In this document: positions 1-7,948 of the stretch, piece after piece
How the letters are laid out: each line of letters begins with the position of its first letter
How positions within the stretch are numbered: the stretch's first letter is position 1
Assembly: GCA_003551565.1 (NCBI GenBank)
Contig: PUMZ01000177.1
Span: 1 to 40,191, forward strand
Reading direction: 5' to 3'
From: Candidatus Brocadiaceae bacterium
Lineage (GTDB): Bacteria > Planctomycetota > Brocadiia > SM23-32
Length of the DNA stretch: 40,191 nucleotides
Notes under the pieces: generated by a model
Databases searched by the model: none
Told to the model about the DNA's origin: nothing
What the model saw: the letters and a program-made list of their open reading frames with translations, nothing else
Translations under genes and position numbers: made by a program

Positions 1-273
1 CGTATCGCCCAGCTTCCGGCCTGTCGCATCCTCAAGCCTTCTGATATGTTCTTCGACCTCTTCTTCCAGACCTTCCGGCCAGCCACCGACCTCCTGGTAT
101 TCCTGACATGTCTCGGTCGTGAGCGTGAAACCGGGGGGGACAGGCAGCCCCACATTGGACATCTCGGCGAGGTTGGCCCCTTTCCCGCCCAACAGCCATT
201 TCAGATCAGTGCGTCCTTCCGCATCGCCCTGCTTGAAAAAATACACGCGCTTCTTTGCCTTTCTTTTGCTCAT
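1..273 (-). CDS. ppdK: Pyruvate, phosphate dikinase, N-terminal part (cut by window edge)
   Basis: Only the first 91 residues are in the window; the gene runs off the left edge. PPDK interconverts pyruvate, ATP and phosphate with phosphoenolpyruvate, AMP and pyrophosphate in the cytoplasm, working in glycolysis or gluconeogenesis. The visible part carries the start of the ATP-grasp nucleotide-binding domain: a YFF-x-QGDAEG segment at residues 11-20 and the family signature GGKGANLAEM at about 29-38, followed by PVPPGFT. The AEG-x(5)-LLGGKG spacing fits PPDK better than PEP synthase (PpsA). The ATG at 273 is preceded by a GAGGAG Shine-Dalgarno sequence with good spacing. The gene is divergent from the aminotransferase to its right. 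The catalytic histidine and PEP domains lie outside the window and cannot be judged. Confidence 0.9.
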   Translation of the reverse strand, partial: MSKRKAKKRVYFFKQGDAEGRTDLKWLLGGKGANLAEMSNVGLPVPPGFTLTTETCQEYQEVGGWPEGLEEEVEEHIRRLEDATGRKLGDT

Positions 274-660
274 AAAAACATTCTCCTCGCTCGCTGAGTA
301 ATTTTGCTATCGTCCGGATATCCCGATCGACTGGCCTCAACCACACCGCAAATGCCGTTCAACGGCCGCACGCCGGTTATCGGCCCAACCCGGCTCCGGG
401 AAATCAGATGGAAAACAGTGATATTCCGGAGGCATACAGCTTACAACAAAAAGGATAATCATTCAAATGCACTGTGCTGTGTCCCATGATTTTTTCGATA
501 CCGGCATGGGAAAAACCGTTTTTTTTTGACAGATGCGGAATAACCCCCGAAGCGGTGCCATTCCGTTCCGGGCCGGATTTGACATCTTCGCGGGGGAACG
601 CTATAGTAATGCGGTAGTCTTTTCCCGTTGCTTTTAACCGAAACTATTGGCCCATCGGAA
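274..660. other. Divergent intergenic region, ppdK / aminotransferase
   Basis: This 387-base gap contains no convincing gene; the short open frames on both strands lack good start sites and recognisable protein content. On the plus strand it holds a near-consensus promoter at 579-607. Homopolymer T runs occur around 511-528. I found no convincing minus-strand promoter for ppdK. Confidence 0.6.
579..607 (+). promoter_or_regulatory. Sigma70-type promoter for the aminotransferase
   Basis: A perfect TTGACA (579-584) is separated by 17 bases from TATAGT (602-607, five of six matches). Transcription would start near 614, leaving a leader of about 47 bases before the ATG at 661. This placement supports the ATG at 661 over an in-frame TTG at 628. 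Confidence 0.75.
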
Positions 661-1842
661 ATGAACATCAGACCATCAAAGCGCGTTCGATCGATCGGAA
701 GCTATGCGTTTGCCGAAGTGGATCGGCAGGTGACCAAATTGCGTGAGCGGGGAATAGAGCCCGTGGACTTCGGTGTCGGCGACCCGACCATACCACCGCC
801 CCCCGCCGTGCGGGAAGCGGTGAAGGAGGGTGTGGAACGGCACAGCACGGCCGGTTACCCCAGCTATATCGGTATGGAGCGCTACAGGCAGGCGGTCGCA
901 GACTGGTCCGGGCGCCGCTTCAATATCGAGCTCGATCCGGAAACGGAAGTCACGTCGACAATCGGCTCCAAGGAGGCGGTGTTCCACTTTGCCGGGGCTT
1001 TTGTTGACCCCGGCGACGTCGTGATTGTCCCCACACCCGGATACCCGCCCTATACCAGAGGGACGCACTTTGCCGGGGGAAAGCCCTTTTACGTGCCGCT
1101 GCTTGAAGAGAACGGTTTCCTGATCGACTTCGATGCCATACCGGATGATGTCGCGCGGGCGGCCCCGCTGATGTGGGTGAACTACCCGAACAGTCCGACC
1201 GGAGCTTCCGCACCGGCGGAGTTTCTGGAAAGGCTGGTCGCTTTTGCCAAAAAATACGGTATCATCATCGCAAGCGACGAGGCCTACAGCGAGATATATT
1301 TTACCGCCTCACCGCCCCAATCTCTGCTCGAGATCGAACGCGACGGGGTGGTCGTCTTCCAGAGTCTCTCCAAACGCAGCGCGATGACGGGCTACAGGAT
1401 CGGATGGGCGGCCGGAGACAGGCGTATAATCGATGCGTTCAAGAAGGTCAAGACCAATATCGACAGCGGGACTCCCGATTTCATCCAGGAAGCGGCCATA
1501 GCGGCTCTGGCCGATGAGGCGCACGTTGAAACCGCCCGCGTGGAATACGGCAAAAAACGCGACATGCTGGCCGGGGCGCTCTCCGAAAGCGGTCTGGAAG
1601 ACTGCCGGCCGGATGCGACCATATACCTGTGGCAGAAAGTCCCCCCCGGCTACTCGAGCGTCGATTTTGCCACAAGGTTGCTCGAACCGGATATTGCGGT
1701 GGTTACGACGCCCGGCACATGGATAAGCGATGATGCGGGAGGCGGTCTCAATCCGGGAGAAGGTTTTGTCAGGTTCGCCCTGGTGCCGGATCTTGCGGAC
1801 ACGCAAGATGCCGCCGAAAAGATCGCCGCTGCAAATTGGTGA
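661..1842 (+). CDS. PLP-dependent class I/II aminotransferase (DapL/DapC-like)
   Basis: A 393-residue fold-type I aminotransferase, the usual length for the family. Visible motifs are FGVGDPT near the N-terminus, GSKEAVFHF (start of the PLP phosphate-binding region), PTPGYPPY, NYPNSPTGA (arginine/aspartate region), ASDEAYSEIYF, and SLSKRSAMTGYRIGW with the Schiff-base lysine at K238. This pattern matches LL-diaminopimelate aminotransferase and N-succinyl-LLDAP aminotransferase, which act in lysine and peptidoglycan synthesis; related alanine and aspartate aminotransferases cannot be excluded. No other dap gene is nearby, so the substrate is inference. The ATG at 661 is used because a strong promoter ends just upstream and similarity begins at RPSKRV. 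The Shine-Dalgarno sequence is weak. trpS follows 56 bases downstream and may be co-transcribed. Confidence 0.82.
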   Translation: MNIRPSKRVRSIGSYAFAEVDRQVTKLRERGIEPVDFGVGDPTIPPPPAVREAVKEGVERHSTAGYPSYIGMERYRQAVADWSGRRFNIELDPETEVTSTIGSKEAVFHFAGAFVDPGDVVIVPTPGYPPYTRGTHFAGGKPFYVPLLEENGFLIDFDAIPDDVARAAPLMWVNYPNSPTGASAPAEFLERLVAFAKKYGIIIASDEAYSEIYFTASPPQSLLEIERDGVVVFQSLSKRSAMTGYRIGWAAGDRRIIDAFKKVKTNIDSGTPDFIQEAAIAALADEAHVETARVEYGKKRDMLAGALSESGLEDCRPDATIYLWQKVPPGYSSVDFATRLLEPDIAVVTTPGTWISDDAGGGLNPGEGFVRFALVPDLADTQDAAEKIAAANW

Positions 1843-1898
1843 GGCCGGCCTGTTTTTCCGCTCCCGACACGTATGGATACAACCAGGACAAAAGATCA

Positions 1899-2972
1899 AT
1901 GACCAAAGGGACGCACGCAAAAAAAACAGTTTTCAGCGGCATCCAGCCGACCGGTGTGGTGCATATCGGAAACTACCTCGGCGCCCTCCGCAACTGGGCG
2001 GACATGCTCGATGATTACGACTGCATCTTCTGTGTCGTTGACCTCCATGCCATGACCACCCCCTACGACCCGGCGGCGATGCCCGAAAGCGTGCGGGAGA
2101 CGCTCATGGTGAACATGGCGGCAGGGCTGGATCCCGAGCGCTGCACGCTCTTCGTGCAGAGCCATGTGCGCGCCCATGCCGAGCTGACCTGGATACTGGG
2201 CACCTGCGCCTCGTACGGCGAACTCTTGCGTATGACGCAGTTCAAGGACAAGACCAGCCGCTATCCCGAAAACGTCAACTGCGGACTGTTCACGTACCCG
2301 ATCCTGATGGCGGCCGATATCCTGCTGTACAAGGCAGAGGTCGTGCCGGTCGGGGAGGACCAGACGCAGCATCTTGAGTTCGCCCGCGAGGTGTGCCGCA
2401 GTTTCAACGGGAGGTTTGGCGAGACCTTTCCCGAGCCTCAACCGAAATTCGGCCCCGTCACGCGGGTGATGGGGTTGGAGAACAAGGCCAAGATGAGCAA
2501 GAGCCTGGGCAACCATATCCCGCTTCTTGCCGAACCGGAGGAGATATGGTCGCTGCTGCGTACCGCCGCCACCGACCCGGCGCGGGTCCGGCGCACCGAT
2601 CCGGGCACGCCGGAGATTTGCAACATCCACACCATTCATCTGGGCTTCTCGTCCGAAGAGGATATTCTGTGGTGTGAAGAGGGCTGCCGCAGTGCAGGTA
2701 TCGGGTGCGTTGATTGCAAAAAACGCCTGGCAGGGAATATGAGCGCGTCGCTTGCGCCGGTCAGGGAGAGATACAAACAATACGCCGCCGAGCCCGATTA
2801 CGTCCACGATGTGATGCTGCACGGGGCAAAACAATGCGAGCAACGGGCGGAGAGGACCATGCACGAGGTGCGAAAGAAGACCGGGTGCACAACGAAATCC
2901 AATCGCTACCTCAGTCCGAAAGGAATCCAGCTTTTCAGGTCGGAAAACAGCAAACAAACACGGGAGAACTGA
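1899..2972 (+). CDS. trpS: Tryptophanyl-tRNA synthetase
   Basis: A 357-residue class Ic aminoacyl-tRNA synthetase that charges tRNA-Trp in the cytoplasm. The start SGIQPTGVVHIGNYLG holds the HIGH-type signature as HIGN (residues 22-25), and the KMSKS loop is intact at residues 198-202. Between them are the conserved QSHVRAHAELTW, YPILMAADILLY and VGEDQTQHLEFAREV segments that form the Trp and ATP pocket. The C-terminal GIGCVDCKKRLA helix start is also typical. The last 25 or so residues, rich in S, K and N, are a nonconserved tail. The ATG at 1899 has an AGGAC-like Shine-Dalgarno about nine bases upstream and fits the N-terminus of homologues. It lies 56 bases behind the aminotransferase. Confidence 0.96.
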   Translation: MTKGTHAKKTVFSGIQPTGVVHIGNYLGALRNWADMLDDYDCIFCVVDLHAMTTPYDPAAMPESVRETLMVNMAAGLDPERCTLFVQSHVRAHAELTWILGTCASYGELLRMTQFKDKTSRYPENVNCGLFTYPILMAADILLYKAEVVPVGEDQTQHLEFAREVCRSFNGRFGETFPEPQPKFGPVTRVMGLENKAKMSKSLGNHIPLLAEPEEIWSLLRTAATDPARVRRTDPGTPEICNIHTIHLGFSSEEDILWCEEGCRSAGIGCVDCKKRLAGNMSASLAPVRERYKQYAAEPDYVHDVMLHGAKQCEQRAERTMHEVRKKTGCTTKSNRYLSPKGIQLFRSENSKQTREN

Positions 2973-3013
2973 GCCGGGTTGGGCAAACAATCCATGATTC
3001 GGCTCCCGGGTTG

Positions 3014-3053
3014 ATCCGCGGTTTCAGAGGCGCCTGAGGGGCGCCGGGCGGAT
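3014..3053 (+). terminator. GC-rich hairpin after trpS
   Basis: An outer stem ATCCGC (3014-3019) / GCGGAT (3048-3053) encloses an inner GGCGCC / GGCGCC stem (3029-3034 and 3040-3045) with a TGAGG loop. Only a short T stretch follows, so it may be a weak terminator or an mRNA 3'-end structure rather than a strong intrinsic terminator. Confidence 0.4.
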
Positions 3054-3089
3054 TTGACTTCCAGATCCAGATAATGACAGGAGATGGTG

Positions 3090-4169
3090 ATGAGTATGAA
3101 ATTTCGGGAGGATTGCAGGTATTCTCTGCTGGTGCCGACCAGCATGGGCGTACGTCTGACTCCGGTGGCCAACCAGCCGATGCACAGCAGCGACAATCTT
3201 GTGATGCACGCCACCAGTGCGGAGACCAACGTGGCGAGCGTCTCATCATTTCTCGGGCTGCCGGTGAAGGTGCTGACCGCGTTTGTGAAAGGATCTCCGA
3301 TTGCCCGGTATATCAAGGACGATCTGGCGCGGCGGCATATGGATTACGAGGGTGCGGACGTCGAACAGGGGGGGCCCTGGGGCTACCGCCATCAGTTCAA
3401 CCTGGCCGACAGCGGCGGCGGAACCCGCGGTCCGCGCGTTTGGAACGACCGGTCGGGGGAGGTCGGGCGGAACCTCGATGTGGAGGATTTCGATCTTGAC
3501 CGCATTTTCGGAGAGGAGGGCGTTCAGCTCGTCCACCTGTCGGGGCTCATCGGCGCCCTGTCGCCCCAGAGCAGCAAGTTCTGCCTGGAGATTGCCCGTG
3601 CCGCCAGGAAATATGGAACGCGTATCTCCTTCGATCTGAACTACCGTGCCTCGTTCTGGGAGGGGCGTGAGAAGGAACTCCGCGAGATTTTCACCGAGAT
3701 CGCCGGCGTATCCGATATCCTTGTCGGCAACGAAGAGGATTTTCAGCTCTGCCTCGGCATCCAGGGCCCGGAGCCGGGCGGGGAAGATGTCGGCGCCAAG
3801 ATCGATAGTTTCAAGGAGATGATCCGGCGGGTGCAACAGACCTTCCCCGATGCATCGGTCTTCGCCACGACGCTCAGGGAGGTCGTCAGCGTGGATTGTC
3901 ACCGTTGGGGGGCGATCATGTTTGAGAACGGCAACTGGCATGTGGTCCGGCCGCGCGAGATCGGTGTGCTGGATCGCATAGGCGGCGGCGACGGCTTCGT
4001 GGGAGGCATGCTCTATGCCATCCTCAAAGGGTGGGAATCCGAACAGTGGATCCGCTTCGGCTGGGCGAGCGGGGCGCTGGCGGTGACTTTCGCCACCGAT
4101 TACGGCCAGCCCGCCGATGAAGAACAGGTCTGGAGCATCTGGGAGGGCAATGCGCGCGTGAAGCGTTGA
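3090..4169 (+). CDS. PfkB/ribokinase-family sugar kinase, KDG kinase-like
   Basis: A 359-residue cytoplasmic kinase of the ribokinase (PfkB) superfamily that transfers ATP phosphate to a sugar or sugar acid. The N-terminus carries a GVRLTPV substrate-side strand; later come HLSGLIGAL, ISFDLNYRASFW (a signature of 2-keto-3-deoxygluconate and fructokinase-like members), LVGNEEDF, and the anion-hole/catalytic motif DRIGGGDGFVGG, with the catalytic aspartate at D301. Family members usually have GAGDAF, so the GGGDGF variant fits the KdgK subgroup. KDG kinase would serve pectin or alginate breakdown, which agrees with the glycoside hydrolases 8 kb away, but the substrate is inference. Three in-frame ATGs (3084, 3090, 3096) follow an AGGAG site at 3079-3083; 3090 has the best spacing (six bases). 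Confidence 0.85.
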   Translation: MSMKFREDCRYSLLVPTSMGVRLTPVANQPMHSSDNLVMHATSAETNVASVSSFLGLPVKVLTAFVKGSPIARYIKDDLARRHMDYEGADVEQGGPWGYRHQFNLADSGGGTRGPRVWNDRSGEVGRNLDVEDFDLDRIFGEEGVQLVHLSGLIGALSPQSSKFCLEIARAARKYGTRISFDLNYRASFWEGREKELREIFTEIAGVSDILVGNEEDFQLCLGIQGPEPGGEDVGAKIDSFKEMIRRVQQTFPDASVFATTLREVVSVDCHRWGAIMFENGNWHVVRPREIGVLDRIGGGDGFVGGMLYAILKGWESEQWIRFGWASGALAVTFATDYGQPADEEQVWSIWEGNARVKR

Positions 4170-4301
4170 GGAGAGCGCCCATTTTCTGCTGAAATCCGCC
4201 AGGACAGAGATAATTATCTGCTGCAGCTCCATGAAACAAGCGGATTCCGGGGGGACTCATGCCCGGATGCCGGACCCTCTGCTCCCGGTGCCCGGCGCCC
4301 A

Positions 4302-5114
4302 TCACATCGGCAGGAGAAGCTGGATGCCCGTTATCAGGGTCACGGCATAGACCGCAACCATGAAATGTTCTCCCGTTATTCTCCGGTTGAGATGCAGACC
4401 CAGCAGTGTGCCGAACGCGGCGAAGGGGAAGAGCAGCAGGGCCGTTCCGAGTCGCGGGGGGGTGAACATGTTCCGGGCGGTGAACGGAACCAGTTTGATG
4501 AGGTTCCCCATGAAAAAATACGTTACGACGGTGCCCACAAAAATGCTTTTCTCCAGCTTTTGAGGCAACATGAAGACGCTTATAATCGGGCCGGCCGAAT
4601 GGGCGAGTGTGGAGGTCAGCCCGGCGGCCGTACCGACCGCCACGCCATGGGCCGGGGCCGGACGGTAGGGGGGGGCATCGTTTCTTTTGCCGGTTGCTCC
4701 CAGGAAACGCCACATCTGGACGAGGACAAACGTTACGCAGATGCCCCCGACAAGTTTGTTCAATATCACTTCACCGGTCAGGGACGTCGTGCCCACCGTC
4801 ATCGCGTCGAGATCGCCGAGCAGATGGAGCACGGCCCATCCGGCGCCCACCCCGAGGAGGCATCCTCCGAGAAGCATGGAAAGCACACGCCAGTTCTGCC
4901 GGCCCCGGTAGTGGATTATGGAGAAGACATCTCCGCAGATCAGAACCGGAAGCAACACCGCCAGCATGTGCTGAGCGCTGCCGGTTGCAAGGGTCAGCAG
5001 CGGCACGGCGACGATCCCGGCGCCGGTGCCGAATCCGGCTTTTGACATGCCGATAATCATCGCGGCCACGGCCGCCGCCAGCCAGCCCGTGAGTGAGAGA
5101 GGGAGATAGGTCAT
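4302..5114 (-). CDS. TSUP (TauE/SafE) family membrane permease
   Basis: A 270-residue, very hydrophobic inner-membrane protein with about seven or eight predicted helices. The first helix contains GMSKAGFGTGAGIVAVPLL, the typical first repeat of the TauE/SafE (TSUP, DUF81) family, and the second half holds the matching GLTSTLAHSAGPIISVFMLPQ and FFMGNLIKL segments. Family members export or import small organic or inorganic sulfur anions such as sulfite, sulfoacetate or thiosulfate; no substrate can be assigned here. The gene stands alone on the minus strand, convergent with the kinase and divergent from the secreted-protein operon. Its promoter places the transcript start only about six bases before this ATG, so translation is probably leaderless or nearly so; a later start would delete most of the first helix. 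Confidence 0.87.
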   Translation of the reverse strand: MTYLPLSLTGWLAAAVAAMIIGMSKAGFGTGAGIVAVPLLTLATGSAQHMLAVLLPVLICGDVFSIIHYRGRQNWRVLSMLLGGCLLGVGAGWAVLHLLGDLDAMTVGTTSLTGEVILNKLVGGICVTFVLVQMWRFLGATGKRNDAPPYRPAPAHGVAVGTAAGLTSTLAHSAGPIISVFMLPQKLEKSIFVGTVVTYFFMGNLIKLVPFTARNMFTPPRLGTALLLFPFAAFGTLLGLHLNRRITGEHFMVAVYAVTLITGIQLLLPM

Positions 5115-5126
5115 TTTTTCCGCCGC

Positions 5127-5155
5127 ATTATACGTACAATGAGCCTGCCTGTCAA
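5127..5155 (-). promoter_or_regulatory. Consensus sigma70 promoter for the TSUP permease
   Basis: Read on the minus strand, a perfect TTGACA (5155-5150), exactly 17 bases, then a perfect TATAAT (5132-5127). Initiation would fall near 5120, about six bases before the ATG at 5114, implying a leaderless or near-leaderless mRNA. Confidence 0.8.
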
Positions 5156-5278
5156 AAAAGACGCCCCAAACTCAATCGGTATCTTTGTTGTAAGTTGTTT
5201 CAGGAGGGACGTCCAGGGATCAAGCTTCTTCTGATGTTCCCGGCCGGATGCCGGGTGGCAGCGAACCCGCCGGGCGGC

Positions 5279-5307
5279 TTGTCCGGCGTTGCAATTTTTG
5301 GTATAAT
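5279..5307 (+). promoter_or_regulatory. Extended -10 promoter for the secreted-protein/ABC operon
   Basis: TTGTCC (5279-5284), 17 bases, then TATAAT (5302-5307) with an extended -10 TGG directly in front (5299-5301). Initiation near 5314 leaves a leader of about 150 bases before the ATG at 5468; I see no known riboswitch in that leader. Confidence 0.7.
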
Positions 5308-5467
5308 CGATCTGCCCGCGGAGGACTGAACTGACGGGGTTTTTGCGGCAGCGTTTTCACCGGATTTCTGCGGAAAATGAACTTTTCCGGCTCAAAAGCT
5401 ACCAATCCTACAGAAGAAGTTGCAAATAAAAAGATTCCATCAAAAGAACGATCTCAGGAGGCCCGGT

Positions 5468-6448
5468 ATGCAAAGGGGAAGAGGGACGATGTGTCTTTTT
5501 TCGTGGTGTCTGGGAGCCGTTTTCATGTTCGTCGTCATCACCCGCGCCTCCGCCTGTCCGATACCTGTTTTCCAGTATTCACTGGAATACTGGAGTTCGG
5601 ATCCGTATGACGTTGTGGTGCATTACAACGGGGAGTTTACGGACGAGCAGCAGGTGCTCGTGGATCGGTTGAGGGAAGCTGCGGGGGGGGGAAGCTCGGG
5701 GGCCAATATAAAACTCACCTGGCGGGATTACTCCGCGGCCACCATCGCTCCGGCGGCGGATCGGGACCTCCCGGGGCTTGAGGTGCGTTATCCGGGCGTC
5801 TCCGGTCTGCGCGGTACGTTATGGGAGGGTCCGCTCGAGCACGATGCGATCGAAGAAATGCTGCATTCTCCGATGCGGCAGGAAATTGCGGAGAAACTCC
5901 TTGATCGGCACGCCGGGGTCTGGATCCTTCTGGAAAGCGGCAACCCCGACGAAGACACGGAGGCGCGCAGAATCCTTGAGGAAGAATTGGCCAGGCTGGA
6001 AGAGACATTGAAGGTTCCCGATCCGTCGGAAGAATACGGAATAGATTTTGGAGAGATCTACACCGATATCCGTTTCAGTTTGTTGACTCTGGGCCGTGAT
6101 GATCCCGAAGAGCAGATGTTCATCAGGATGCTGCTCGGCACGGAACAGGATCTGGAGGATTATGCGGACAGGCCCATGGTGTTCCCGATTTATGGCAGGG
6201 GTCTTATCCTCTATGCGCTGGTCGGCGATGGCATCAACCCATGGACTCTGGCCGAGGCCGGTGCGTTCCTTACCGGGCCTTGCTCGTGCCAGGTGAAAGC
6301 TTCCAACCCCGGAACGGATATATTGATGTCCTTCGACTGGAAGTCGCAGGTGGAACGGCGTTCGACCTACAACGTGCCCGATGCGCCCGCTACCGGAGGT
6401 TTTCTGGATCGTATGGATGAAGCCGAAGACCGGCTGAGGAACGAATGA
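5468..6448 (+). CDS. Uncharacterised secreted protein with N-terminal CPIP and C-terminal CSC motif
   Basis: A 326-residue exported protein. Residues 1-29 are a signal peptide (RGRG positive start, hydrophobic core to VVIT, then RASA) ending just before C30 of CPIP. ASA-C could be read by signal peptidase I or as a poor lipobox. The mature part has a possible thioredoxin-like first half (YDVVVHYNG strand, NIKLTWRDYS), an acidic helical middle (about 160-185), and a conserved-looking end, FLTGPCSCQVK, with C272 and C274. No catalytic CXXC is present. The ATG at 5468 follows a perfect AGGAGG at 5456-5461. The FtsX-like permease and ATPase follow 61 bases downstream. From memory, similar CPIP...GPCSCQVK proteins occur in planctomycetes next to ABC transporters, without assigned function. 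The two cysteine sites suggest metal or redox handling, but this is speculation. Confidence 0.72.
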   Translation: MQRGRGTMCLFSWCLGAVFMFVVITRASACPIPVFQYSLEYWSSDPYDVVVHYNGEFTDEQQVLVDRLREAAGGGSSGANIKLTWRDYSAATIAPAADRDLPGLEVRYPGVSGLRGTLWEGPLEHDAIEEMLHSPMRQEIAEKLLDRHAGVWILLESGNPDEDTEARRILEEELARLEETLKVPDPSEEYGIDFGEIYTDIRFSLLTLGRDDPEEQMFIRMLLGTEQDLEDYADRPMVFPIYGRGLILYALVGDGINPWTLAEAGAFLTGPCSCQVKASNPGTDILMSFDWKSQVERRSTYNVPDAPATGGFLDRMDEAEDRLRNE

Positions 6449-6509
6449 CAGTGGATCCTCTGCAGATCGGACGCTGTTCGCCGAATATCTACTTTGAGAA
6501 GGAGCTGAT

Positions 6510-7898
6510 ATGAAACGGGATAACATGAATATATGGGCCCTGGTCAGCAGGGAAATCCGTTACCGGAAGGCCGGGTTTGTCATCGGATTGATATGCGTTG
6601 CTGTCGCCATCGGGAGCCTTGTCGGCGCCGTGACGCTCCTGAATGCTCACGAAACCCATACCGAAACGGTGCTGGAGCAGAGGGCGCGGGAAACCGATAA
6701 TCTGCTGGCCCGAAAGGAGCGGGAAACACGGGAAGAGATGGACAGGCTCGAGGACGATTATCGCAGGATCATGAGGGATATGGGGCACAATGTTCTCATA
6801 CTCCACGAAGACCAGAGCCTGGCAAGACTCAGGTCGGCCGGTTATCCCGACACGACCATGCCCGAGGATTATGCCTACCGGTTGGGCGAGGGGTATATCG
6901 AGACGCTGAACCACCTGCTGCCCGTCTTGCAGGAGAGGATACCGTGGCCGGAACATGATGATCTGGAGATCATCCTGACCGGCACGCCCGGACAGGTGCC
7001 GGTGTCTCATCTGAGCCGTTTTTTGACCGAGGACGGCGAGGCTTACAGAAACCCGATCGTGGATCCCATTCCCGAAGGCGGCCTGAAAGTCGGCCATGCA
7101 GTGGCGCGCGAGCTGAATTTGAGACCGGGTGATACCGTGTCGCTGCGCGGTGAAGAGTTTAAGGTCCATGAAATACAACCGCCCCAGGGTGACCAGGAAG
7201 ACATCATGGTGTGGTGCAACCTGGAGGTGGCCCAGCGGTGGCTGGAGAAGGAAGGTCGGATAAATGCCATCTTCGCCCTGGAATGCATATGCGACATCGA
7301 TGCGCTGGGGCAGATCATGGACGAAGTGGAAGAGATTTTGCCGGACGTGCAGGTGCTGGAGTTCAGTTCCAGGGTCAAAGCCCGTGGCGAGGCCAGGCAG
7401 CGGGCGGAAGAGGAGGCCAGAAGATCTGTTGCCGCCGAGATTGAGCAGCGGGAGAAGATGCTGGCGGGCGAGATCGAACACAGAGAAGAGGTCCTGAACG
7501 AGCTGCACAGGCTCGCAAGTATTCTCGTGCCGGTCGTCCTGCTTGCCTCGGGACTCTGGATTTTTTTCCTGGTTCTGGGAAATGTGCGGGAACGCGAGGC
7601 CGAGATCGGAATACTGAGGGCGATCGGCGTGCGGGAATCGAAGATCATGGCGGTGTTCCTTTCCAGGGCGGTGATCATCGGGCTGATCGGCGCGGTTTTC
7701 GGATATTTTGGCGGAATCATCGTCGGGGTTGCCTGGAGCGAGGTTCCGGTCTTTTCCACGGATTTTTTCCGCATGTTCAACCCGCTGCTGTTTATCGCGG
7801 CCCTTTTCACCGCCGCGATACTGTGTGCGGTCGCCGGCTGGCTTCCCGCCCTTAAAGCGGCCAACAGCGATCCGGCGGACGTGTTGAGGCAGGATTGA
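6510..7898 (+). CDS. FtsX/MacB-like ABC transporter permease with periplasmic coiled coil
   Basis: A 462-residue inner-membrane subunit of a MacB/LolC-type mechanotransmission ABC system. One transmembrane helix lies near the N-terminus (about 21-44), followed by a large periplasmic domain of about 290 residues, then three helices (about 340-362, 385-415, 430-455). The cytoplasmic coupling loop reads NVREREAEIGILRAIGVRESKI, the FtsX family hallmark, and the C-terminus LKAANSDPADVLRQD is also typical. Unusual features are a charged stretch after TM1 (about 50-90) and a second E/R-rich coiled coil (about 285-335) before TM2. Such proteins power periplasmic work or lipoprotein release rather than classic uptake. 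GAAGGAG at 6498-6504 supports the start. It overlaps the next reading frame region by zero to a few bases and sits between its secreted partner and ATPase. Confidence 0.88.
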   Translation: MKRDNMNIWALVSREIRYRKAGFVIGLICVAVAIGSLVGAVTLLNAHETHTETVLEQRARETDNLLARKERETREEMDRLEDDYRRIMRDMGHNVLILHEDQSLARLRSAGYPDTTMPEDYAYRLGEGYIETLNHLLPVLQERIPWPEHDDLEIILTGTPGQVPVSHLSRFLTEDGEAYRNPIVDPIPEGGLKVGHAVARELNLRPGDTVSLRGEEFKVHEIQPPQGDQEDIMVWCNLEVAQRWLEKEGRINAIFALECICDIDALGQIMDEVEEILPDVQVLEFSSRVKARGEARQRAEEEARRSVAAEIEQREKMLAGEIEHREEVLNELHRLASILVPVVLLASGLWIFFLVLGNVREREAEIGILRAIGVRESKIMAVFLSRAVIIGLIGAVFGYFGGIIVGVAWSEVPVFSTDFFRMFNPLLFIAALFTAAILCAVAGWLPALKAANSDPADVLRQD

Positions 7899-7948
7899 GG
7901 CCGCCGGGACAGCCCATAGGGGATAAAAATTCATCAAGGGATATGACC

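Larger units (their letters stand above)
5115..5467. other. Divergent control region, TSUP permease / secreted-protein operon
   Basis: These 353 bases contain no supportable gene. They hold two strong, non-overlapping sigma70-type promoters pointing outwards: minus strand at 5127-5155 and plus strand at 5279-5307. Confidence 0.6.

Noticed and set aside
4230-4247. ATGAAACAAGCGGATTCC after the PfkB kinase, similar to the right end of the dispersed element
   Set aside because: Only about 12 of 14 core bases match and nothing else of the element is present; could be chance.
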